Assembly (NCBI GenBank): GCA_002311645.1
Contig: DBYW01000056.1
Span: 7,722-13,015 of the forward strand
DNA length: 5,294 nt
Direction of reading: 5' to 3'
From: Bacteroidales bacterium UBA1176
GTDB lineage: Bacteria; Bacteroidota; Bacteroidia; Bacteroidales; WCHB1-69
Of this stretch, positions 1 through 5,184 are shown piece by piece; the first letter of the stretch is position 1; every line of letters starts with the position of its first letter. The notes beneath the pieces are model-generated. The model had not been told where the DNA came from and did not search any database. It was given only the letters and a program-made list of their open reading frames with translations. The position numbers and the translations under genes were made by a program.

Positions 1-82
1 CGCACCGGCACGCCCAAATAAAAAAAGATACAGATGCCCTGATTTGTGCCATCAAGTATATAATTCCAATAATTTTATACTT

Positions 83-101
83 TATAAAATTCAATTTTAT
101 A
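83..101. repeat. AT-only perfect inverted repeat downstream of the WG-repeat gene
   Basis: TATAAAATT, one central C, then AATTTTATA: nine-base arms with perfect complementarity, lying 82 bp beyond the stop codon of the WG-repeat gene in an AT-rich, gene-free stretch (1-182). It might help end transcription or bind a regulator of a gene beyond the left edge, but an all-AT palindrome in AT-rich DNA may be chance. I see nothing else firm in 1-182. Confidence 0.3.
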
Positions 102-182
102 TAATTTTTGTTATGTATAGCTTGTAAAAAAACAACATTACGATTAGAAGTATTAATCGCCTTTCACCGTTTTCTGACATCT

Positions 183-1682
183 CTACTCTTGTTTGATTTC
201 CTTCCCCGTCAGGTCCAGATAACCTTTAACACCATCTTTTATCACCGTATAACCACTATCCGTTCTCTCAAAGTCTTGGTATTTGGGCGGGAAAATAATT
301 TTTCCTGTGACATCAATGCACCCCCATAGACCTTTTTGCAGAACTTTATAATATGTCTCCATATCCAGAATGTCATCGTAAAAGGGCTTTACAATTTCCC
401 GGCCGTTCATATCGCACACACCCACTTTCCCAGATTTCGACACATACAGATTTTTCGAGTACGAATCATACATAATCTTATCGTAATGCCTTTCTGTATT
501 GATAATATATTTGCCCTGGGGGGTCAGCAACACATCATATAATCTATTATCTAAATGTGTTTTGCCAATAAAAACGCCGTTTGAGTAGGATAGTTTTGTG
601 AAAATGAATGGTGTCAAGGCTTTCCCGCCGGCATCCCCAATGGCGTAGTTGTAATCCTGCCGCATCTTCGTCCACACAAAGCCATCCTCCTCTGTGTGCC
701 GTTCCTTCGTCACATCCTCTTTTCGAATGCTCACCTGTAGTTCCTTCACCTCATTTTCATCTGATTTTCTAACAATATCCACGTAATAATCACTTACTGG
801 CAATGTGGCAAGAATGATATTCCCTTGGCCCAGACTCACTTCCTGCACGGTTTTTGATTTATCAGCCACGTATGCCCGGACAGCGTATTGATTCCATTGT
901 TCCTCTGGAATGCGGTCAATGTCTGCCCCATTCGTATTGTAGAAAATAACCGGTGCCGTATCCTCCTCCACAATCTGCTTCTTTCCCAAGGTAGTGAACC
1001 AATGGAGGGTGGTGTCTCCGAACTCCCCTTGTCCATTTTGTCCGAGCGCAACAACACAATATTGCGTACCACGGTTCAGGAAAAGATGCCCCCATCGGTC
1101 TGTTTTATACAACCTTGACGAATTCAGCACAAGTCGGCACACCGAATCCAGTCCTATTTTATAAAACCAATCGGCGGGAACGATACCGTTGTAGTAACAA
1201 AACGTTTCCTCGTTTGGCACACACACAATATACGCGGATGTATCTGTAATAAAGCTGCTTGATATTAGAATGTTTGAACGTCCAGTAATACCTGATTCCG
1301 GTGTGGAAAATCGAGTTCCCTCACAGGGATATCGATGTCCTGCTGAGTCATACGGAACGATATAAATATGGTATTGGTTATTCGGAACAAGATCTGTCCT
1401 ATAAGAATTCCATTTTGAAACAGTGTCAATTCGTTCTCCCCAAATGCATATCACATCATCCACTGTCAATCCAAAAATATTTGACCAAAGTGCCACCTCG
1501 TTTCCGCGATCCGTATAGACATAAAAATGGTGGCAGGCATCATTCGGATGATAATTGAAGAAAACTGCAGATGGGGTCGTTTGTATTAGCTCGACAGTCA
1601 CATGTGGGGCATCGGTCTGTGCTCGAAGCCCGAATATGCTGGCAAATAGCAGAAATGTCGATATATACAATCGCTTTTTCAT
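183..1682 (-). CDS. Exported protein with fibronectin-III-like regions and C-terminal WG-type repeats
   Basis: A complete 499-residue gene from an ATG at 1682 to a TAG at 183-185. Residues 1-22 form a signal peptide (MKKR, hydrophobic core, cleavage likely after ...LRAQ), so the product should leave the cytoplasm. No lipobox cysteine or type IX secretion C-terminal domain is evident. Residues 25-128 and about 134-232 each look like a fibronectin-III-type beta-sandwich: each ends in an alternating strand of the form 'YHIYIVPYDSAG' or 'YCVVALGQNGQG' followed by 'xRFST' or 'HWFTT'. Residues 245-320 are a less clear beta-rich region. From about 345 to the end there are WG/KWG-like repeats, best seen as GKVGVCDMNGREIVKPFYDDI (417-437), GLWGCIDVTGKIIFPPKYQDF (451-471) and GVKGYLDLTGKEI (484-496), with two weaker ones before. 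WG repeats usually form a propeller-like or solenoid surface used for binding. A ligand cannot be named. The start is supported by the -7 promoter element about 20 bp upstream. By eye the gene is less GC-rich than the GH97 gene. Confidence 0.88.
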   Translation of the reverse strand: MKKRLYISTFLLFASIFGLRAQTDAPHVTVELIQTTPSAVFFNYHPNDACHHFYVYTDRGNEVALWSNIFGLTVDDVICIWGERIDTVSKWNSYRTDLVPNNQYHIYIVPYDSAGHRYPCEGTRFSTPESGITGRSNILISSSFITDTSAYIVCVPNEETFCYYNGIVPADWFYKIGLDSVCRLVLNSSRLYKTDRWGHLFLNRGTQYCVVALGQNGQGEFGDTTLHWFTTLGKKQIVEEDTAPVIFYNTNGADIDRIPEEQWNQYAVRAYVADKSKTVQEVSLGQGNIILATLPVSDYYVDIVRKSDENEVKELQVSIRKEDVTKERHTEEDGFVWTKMRQDYNYAIGDAGGKALTPFIFTKLSYSNGVFIGKTHLDNRLYDVLLTPQGKYIINTERHYDKIMYDSYSKNLYVSKSGKVGVCDMNGREIVKPFYDDILDMETYYKVLQKGLWGCIDVTGKIIFPPKYQDFERTDSGYTVIKDGVKGYLDLTGKEIKQE

Positions 1683-1701
1683 TGGAGATTTTTCTCATCG
1701 G

Positions 1702-1709
1702 CAAAGATA
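1702..1709 (-). promoter_or_regulatory. Bacteroidota -7 promoter element for the WG-repeat gene
   Basis: Read on the minus strand this is TATCTTTG, a full match to the Bacteroidota sigma-ABfr -7 consensus TAnnTTTG. It ends 19 bp before the ATG at 1682, giving a short leader containing an A-run, as is common in this phylum. No clear TTTG -33 element is visible at the expected distance; that region falls in the GC-rich repeat at 1721-1837. The gene therefore probably has its own transcription start and does not rely only on read-through from the membrane-protein gene. Confidence 0.6.
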
Positions 1710-1720
1710 GTCTTTTTTCG

Positions 1721-1837
1721 GTATCGTGGCGTGCCTCCGACACGCAGGCTCCCGCGTGCGCACGTCCTCCCCCACACTGCGCTCCACTTCGTTACGCTGA
1801 TGTGGGGTTACTAAGATATCGCGCCTCCGGCACTTGG
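1721..1837. repeat. GC-rich intergenic repeat with several hairpins
   Basis: This element fills most of the gap between the membrane-protein gene and the WG-repeat gene. It contains the inverted repeat GCGTG/CACGC (1729-1745), a second GCGTG at 1754-1758 that could pair with the same CACGC, a 10-bp palindrome CGTGCGCACG (1755-1764), and a 7-bp stem CCCCACA/TGTGGGG (1770-1776 with 1801-1807) with an inner GCG/CGC pairing. Its left end, read on the minus strand, is a small GCCggaGGC hairpin preceded by CCAAG and followed by ATATCTTAGTAACC, which resembles the modules at the right end of the window. It has no plausible coding content. It could act as a transcription terminator or mRNA-processing site, or simply be a dispersed intergenic repeat; the last is my preference, by inference. 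Confidence 0.55.
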
Positions 1838-1845
1838 ACTCTTTT

Positions 1846-2391
1846 TCACGCAATACTCTTCAACAGCAACTCACGGATATCCTCCACCAGATTCTCCTGT
1901 TGTTTTTTGCTGAGATGATAGCCGAAATAGACTTTGCGGATTTTTTTATTGCCGGTTTTGTACGACACTATCACGCACGGATCGCGGGTGGGGAGCGCCG
2001 CGTAGATCAGTGGCTCGTCATACGGGACAACGTCCATTATGCTGTTTAACGGTATGACATATTCCCTTGTGAAAGGGACTCTCTGACGGATGCGGAGTTG
2101 CGTTCCCGTACAACACACCTTCTCCTCCCCCATCCATTCCCAAAGGATGCGGTATATCAGGTTGAAAATCAGATAGCCGGGCAATGCGAGAAAAACAAAC
2201 ATCACAAGAACATCCTCCCACTGGTACCAAGTGGTTCTCAATATAAAGGTTGAAAATGGGATGAAAAACAGCAGGAGAATCACCAAAGCGATACCCCAAG
2301 GGATGACGCCTCCCTTGTCCGGCTTGTTGTAAAGTAGGACATTCTCATCGTCTGAACAATCTGTTTTTCTCTGCATATTTAACCGATTCAT
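1846..2391 (-). CDS. Small membrane protein with two TM helices and a PH-like C-terminal domain
   Basis: A complete 181-residue gene ending in TGA at 1846-1848. There is no cleavable signal peptide: a polar N-terminus of about 28 residues precedes two hydrophobic helices at about 29-51 (rich in I, L and F) and 60-86, separated by a short loop (TTWYQWEDV). Residues 88-181 are soluble, with an alternating beta-strand pattern (TQLRIRQRVPF, REYVIPLNSIMDVVP, DPCVIVSYKTG, KIRKVYFGYH) and a final amphipathic helix (KKQQENLVEDIRELLLKSI). This is the usual plan of bacterial PH-like or YcxB-like membrane proteins: a helical hairpin, then strands with a conserved 'xIPLxxI' turn, then a helix. The soluble part probably faces the cytoplasm. 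The function is unknown. An ATG at 2376 (residue 6) is an equally possible start, giving 176 residues. The gene begins 21 bp after the GH97 stop codon, so co-transcription is likely. Confidence 0.78.
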   Translation of the reverse strand: MNRLNMQRKTDCSDDENVLLYNKPDKGGVIPWGIALVILLLFFIPFSTFILRTTWYQWEDVLVMFVFLALPGYLIFNLIYRILWEWMGEEKVCCTGTQLRIRQRVPFTREYVIPLNSIMDVVPYDEPLIYAALPTRDPCVIVSYKTGNKKIRKVYFGYHLSKKQQENLVEDIRELLLKSIA

Positions 2392-2395
2392 AAGT

Positions 2396-2409
2396 CGCGC
2401 GGCCGCGCG
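2396..2409. repeat. 14-bp perfect GC-only palindrome between two genes
   Basis: CGCGCGGCCGCGCG is identical to its own reverse complement and takes up most of the 21-bp spacer between the GH97 stop (2413) and the next start codon (2391). As RNA it could fold as a 5-bp GC stem with a GGCC loop just before the start codon of the membrane-protein gene, which could dampen its translation or mark a partial transcript end. No T-run follows on the minus strand, so it is not a classic intrinsic terminator. Confidence 0.5.
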
Positions 2410-2412
2410 CCT

Positions 2413-4476
2413 CTACAATATTATCATCGCTGCTCCCCCTCCCGGTGCCAACTCCACACGCAACTTGCCATCTGCGGGTACGGTTACCGTTTTCTTCTGA
2501 TAGTCAACGCCTTTGCGGTGGGCATTGGGGCCGTCCACGAACATCGTCACCGTGCCGGAGGTGATACCCAAGGCCTTTAGGTCGATTTCGACGGTGCGGG
2601 CGTTCCAGTCGGTGATGGCGCCGATGTACCAGGTATTGCCCTTGCGCTTGGCAGAGACGATAAAATCCCCGACCCTACCGTCTAAGATGCGGGTCTCGTC
2701 CCACACGGTGGGCACCTTGGCGATGAACTCGGTGCATTCGGGCTCCTGCATGTAGGCCGTGGGCGCGTCGCAGAGCATCGCGAAGGGGGCGTCAAAGATA
2801 ACGTACTCGGCCAGTTGGCGACAACGCGTACCCTGGCTCATCGGTTCGTTCCAACTGGGGAAATAGCAGTTTTTGGCACCGTTGCGCATCGCGCCCTGGG
2901 TGAAGTCCAGCGGACCGGCCAACATCCGGATGAACGGGATGGTGACCTCATACTTCACCATATCCGTCTTGCTGTCCGCCCACTTGCATTGCTCCAATCC
3001 GAAAACGCCCTCGTAGTTGAGCACGTTGGGATAGGTGCGGCTCAGTCCCGTGGGCTTATACGCCCCGTGGAAGTCGATGAATAGGTGGTATTTGGCAGCC
3101 ATAGCGGCCATCCGTTCGTAGAAGTTAACCACGATCTGGTCGTCGCGGTCCATAAAATCGACCTTGAAGCCCTTGACGCCCATCTCGGAGTAATGCTGGC
3201 AGACGTGCTCCATATCCTTGTCCATCGCGGCGTAACCGGCCCACAGCACGATGCCGACGCCCTTGGAGGCGGCGTATTTCACCAGCATCGGCAGGTCAAT
3301 TTCGGGCACCACCTGGAAGAGGTCGGCCTGCTTGTTCACGGCCCAACCTTCGTCGAGAATCACATACTCGATGCCCTTCTCGGCGGCAAAGTCGATGTAG
3401 TACTTGTAGGTTTCGTTGTTGATGCCGGACTTGAAGTCCACGCCCCAAATGTTCCAGTTGTTCCACCAGTCCCAGGCCACCTTGCCGGGCTTGATCCAGG
3501 AGATGTCCTCCACCTGCGAAGGCTCGGCGAGCAGATAGACGAGGTCGTTATCCACCAGTTCCTTGTCCTCTTGGGCGATGGTGATGATGCGCCACGGGAA
3601 GGTGCGCGTGCCGGCGGTCTTGGCGATGTAGTCCTCCCGCTCTTTCACGATATACTGCAGGTTGTTGTGCCCGCCCTGCTCCCACGTCTTCGGCAGCGGC
3701 GCGAAATAGCCGATCATCGAGTTGCCCTCGGTATGTTTGAGATACATGCCGGGATAGTCGCGCAGGTCGGACTCGGTGATGACGGCAAGACGGGAGCCCA
3801 AACCAGCATAGTATCCGCCTTCGGAAGCGGAACAGGTCTGCGCCACCAACATCGGCAAGAAGGCGAGGCGGTTGTCATCCATCTCCTTGAGCGGGATTTG
3901 AGTGTAGGTATTCTCAAACGAGGTGCAGAACTGTTCGGAGAAGTCGCCATTGACGGCCGCTTTGCGGTTTACGTATGGAATATATGCCTCGGTGCCGTTG
4001 CGCTCGCCCATAGTGGATCCCTCTGAGAAATTGAACTCCGCAATCTCGTGCTTAACGGTGATGGGCTCCTTGAAGGCGGTCTCGAAGCGGTAGGCCACGC
4101 CGGAGTTATAGACGCGGAACACGACGCTATAGCCCGCTTTGTACTGGAGGTACAGCTCGTTGTATTGGTCGCGGATGGAGTCCTTGCGGTAGAGCGGGGA
4201 GGCCACCATACGGTCCACGCTCCGGCGGCCGCCCTTGCGCAGGGAGCGGATGGGCTCACGGCCCAGCAACGTGCCGTTGTCCAGTTCCATCCCGATTTGC
4301 GATGGTTTCAGGAACTCACTGTTGTCGACTGTGACGGAGTAGCGGATTCTGTCGCCGCTGAGGTCCACTTTCAGCTTCAGTTTCTGGTCCGGGGAGAGGA
4401 TGGTCTGGGTGGTCTGCGCTTGGAGAGCAGCCATGCCAAGGAAAAGCAGGAGGATGGTGAGGAGATGTTTTTTCAT
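2413..4476 (-). CDS. Secreted GH97 glycoside hydrolase, retaining (alpha-galactosidase-like) type
   Basis: A complete 687-residue protein from the ATG at 4476. An upstream in-frame TTG at 4500 lies inside the promoter element and is not the start. Residues 1-21 are a signal peptide (MKKHLL, leucine-rich core, ...LQAQ), placing the enzyme in the periplasm or on the envelope. Three parts follow, as in the family: an N-terminal beta-sandwich (about 22-285), a (beta/alpha)8 barrel (about 290-590) and a small C-terminal beta domain (about 595-687). Barrel landmarks are WDWWNNW (335-341), YVILDEGW (371-378), GFKVDFMDRDDQ (436-447), DFHGAYKPTG (468-477) and YPNVLNYEGVFGLE (482-495). From what is known of characterised members (recalled, not searched), inverting SusB-type enzymes have Glu in the HExxRPTG motif; this protein has Gly471 there, and Asp440 in KVDF is placed as the nucleophile of retaining enzymes. 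Glu495 fits the general acid/base and Glu489 a calcium ligand; the Asp-to-Glu spacing of 55 matches Asp415/Glu470 of the Bacteroides retaining enzyme. Galactose specificity is inferred; beta-L-arabinopyranosidase activity is an alternative. No SusC/SusD partner is present. Confidence 0.93.
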   Translation of the reverse strand: MKKHLLTILLLFLGMAALQAQTTQTILSPDQKLKLKVDLSGDRIRYSVTVDNSEFLKPSQIGMELDNGTLLGREPIRSLRKGGRRSVDRMVASPLYRKDSIRDQYNELYLQYKAGYSVVFRVYNSGVAYRFETAFKEPITVKHEIAEFNFSEGSTMGERNGTEAYIPYVNRKAAVNGDFSEQFCTSFENTYTQIPLKEMDDNRLAFLPMLVAQTCSASEGGYYAGLGSRLAVITESDLRDYPGMYLKHTEGNSMIGYFAPLPKTWEQGGHNNLQYIVKEREDYIAKTAGTRTFPWRIITIAQEDKELVDNDLVYLLAEPSQVEDISWIKPGKVAWDWWNNWNIWGVDFKSGINNETYKYYIDFAAEKGIEYVILDEGWAVNKQADLFQVVPEIDLPMLVKYAASKGVGIVLWAGYAAMDKDMEHVCQHYSEMGVKGFKVDFMDRDDQIVVNFYERMAAMAAKYHLFIDFHGAYKPTGLSRTYPNVLNYEGVFGLEQCKWADSKTDMVKYEVTIPFIRMLAGPLDFTQGAMRNGAKNCYFPSWNEPMSQGTRCRQLAEYVIFDAPFAMLCDAPTAYMQEPECTEFIAKVPTVWDETRILDGRVGDFIVSAKRKGNTWYIGAITDWNARTVEIDLKALGITSGTVTMFVDGPNAHRKGVDYQKKTVTVPADGKLRVELAPGGGAAMIIL

Positions 4477-4497
4477 AGTGGGTGGGGTTTGAGGGTG

Positions 4498-4505
4498 CAA
4501 AGATA
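4498..4505 (-). promoter_or_regulatory. Bacteroidota -7 promoter element for the GH97 gene
   Basis: On the minus strand this reads TATCTTTG, matching TAnnTTTG exactly and identical to the element before the WG-repeat gene. It ends 21 bp before the ATG at 4476. A T-rich stretch (CTTTC) about 17-21 bp further upstream is only a partial match to the -33 TTTG element. This promoter probably drives the GH97 gene and, by read-through, the membrane-protein gene. No operator-like inverted repeat is obvious next to it. Confidence 0.62.
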
Positions 4506-4582
4506 TGATTTTTTTGGCGGGGAAAGACGAAAAGTATCGTCAAGAAATGACACAAGCTGATGCAAATGCATTTTTTATTTAA

Positions 4583-4882
4583 TACATTCAACAAAATAGT
4601 ATCATTTTTATTTACTCTGTTAAACAAAATGAATCGGAATATTCAAAAAGCAAGACACTGTTTATTCTTTATAATCCCCAAAAAAACGGAGTGACCTCCA
4701 TGGTGCTGATGCTGCCCGTCCTCGAAAAGCTTTCGACCAAGGAGTCGGCAAAGGTGTATAACTTCAAGGAACAACTTGAAAATGTAAAGGTGCGTAACAT
4801 CAAACTTTGGGAAAAACAGAATCTGCCTGAGAATCTGGTCTCTAAACGAATCAGAACCCTATCTTCGGCTGCTGGTTTTTAA
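4583..4882 (+). pseudogene. Unrecognised open frame, probable 3' remnant of a gene
   Basis: The plus-strand frame is free of stops for 100 codons, from just after a TAA at 4580-4582 to the TAA at 4880-4882. Its only usable starts are GTG at 4691 (63 residues) and ATG at 4700 (60 residues), the latter about 8 nt after a GGAG. Upstream of those the frame still reads as plausible protein (for example SKTLFILYNPQKNG, directly before the GTG), although no start codon is there, which suggests a lost 5' end. The readable part continues with MVLMLPVLEKLSTKESAKV, then a charged, probably helical stretch rich in Lys, Glu and Asn, and ends ...SKRIRTLSSAAGF. I do not recognise a family. The composition is more AT-rich than GH97, and the structured repeat begins about 20 bp after the stop. 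It could be a small intact gene, a relic of a mobile element, or chance; a relic is my preferred reading. Confidence 0.35.
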
Positions 4883-4903
4883 AACACTATTTTGAGCAGC
4901 CTA

Positions 4904-4929
4904 CCCGTCAGGGGATGCCTATCTGTAAC
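4904..4929 (+). repeat. 26-nt hairpin module, copy A
   Basis: CCCGTCAGGG followed by six bases (GATGCC) and TATCTGTAAC. The first half is a 3-bp stem with a GTCA loop. The same two blocks with the same 6-nt gap occur at 5186-5211 on this strand and at 5052-5077 on the opposite strand. Confidence 0.75.
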
Positions 4930-5051
4930 AAACGGATGCCACACAAGGTTACAAATCTCCGTAGGAGATTCATATTCAACGGGCCGCAAAACATCGCCGT
5001 ACCCAAGGTGCAACCCCATACGGGGTTGTGGGGATTGTCACATCGCCAACG

Positions 5052-5077
5052 GCTACAGATATGGAAGCCCTGACGGG
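5052..5077 (-). repeat. 26-nt hairpin module, copy B (inverted)
   Basis: On the minus strand this reads CCCGTCAGGG, six bases (CTTCCA), then TATCTGTAGC. The first ten bases are identical to copy A and the last ten differ by one, but the six-base gap is unrelated in sequence and only its length is kept. The flanks extend the stem to AAGCCC/GGGCTT. It lies inside the first 282-bp unit, facing the other two copies. Confidence 0.75.
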
Positions 5078-5184
5078 CTTGGGAGGAATGCGGAGACGAT
5101 ATCCACTGCCACACCTCCCACACCCGCATCTTGCTGATTGACAGTACCGTGCCGGTGGAGGCGAAGGTGAGCGGGGTGGCTCAT

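Larger units (their letters stand above)
4903..5184. repeat. Structured intergenic repeat, first unit (about 282 bp)
   Basis: The first unit of a tandem-like repeat whose next unit starts at about 5185. The first 108 bases (4904-5011) align with 5186-5294 with 11 substitutions and one 1-nt indel by hand count. The unit is a chain of short hairpins: CCC-GTCA-GGG (4904-4913), GTAAC with GTTAC (4925-4929 with 4948-4952), AATCTCC-gta-GGAGATT (4954-4970), CAACCCC-atac-GGGGTTG (5011-5028) and AAGCCC-tgac-GGGCTT (5065-5080). The octamer ACATCGCC occurs twice (4991-4998 and 5040-5047). Overlapping open frames on both strands exist but the frame is not kept between the units, so I read it as non-coding. 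It may be a structured RNA or a dispersed extragenic repeat. Confidence 0.75.

Noticed and set aside
29..52. A decayed copy of the right-end module (ACAGATGCCCTGA resembles part of the inverted copy)
   Set aside because: Only short, gapped similarity is seen with no hairpin and no conserved spacing, which is expected by chance.
1571..1918. A 115-residue plus-strand open frame across the intergenic repeat
   Set aside because: It overlaps the ends of two minus-strand genes and the GC-rich repeat, has no start-site support, and gives a Cys/Arg/Pro-rich translation typical of a shadow frame.
3085..4026. A 313-residue open frame on the plus strand opposite the GH97 gene
   Set aside because: It is a mirror of GC-rich GH97 codons: the translation is full of H, V, G and L in low-complexity runs, lacks a recognisable domain, and the opposite strand carries a clear enzyme with conserved motifs.
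4477..4500. N-terminal extension of the GH97 protein from a TTG at 4500
   Set aside because: The TTG overlaps the TATCTTTG promoter element, and the ATG at 4476 begins a normal signal peptide (MKKHLL...), so the eight extra residues are not translated.
4316..4627. A 103-residue minus-strand open frame overlapping the GH97 start
   Set aside because: It runs in another frame through the GH97 signal-peptide coding region and promoter; the translation is Pro/His-rich out-of-frame sequence.
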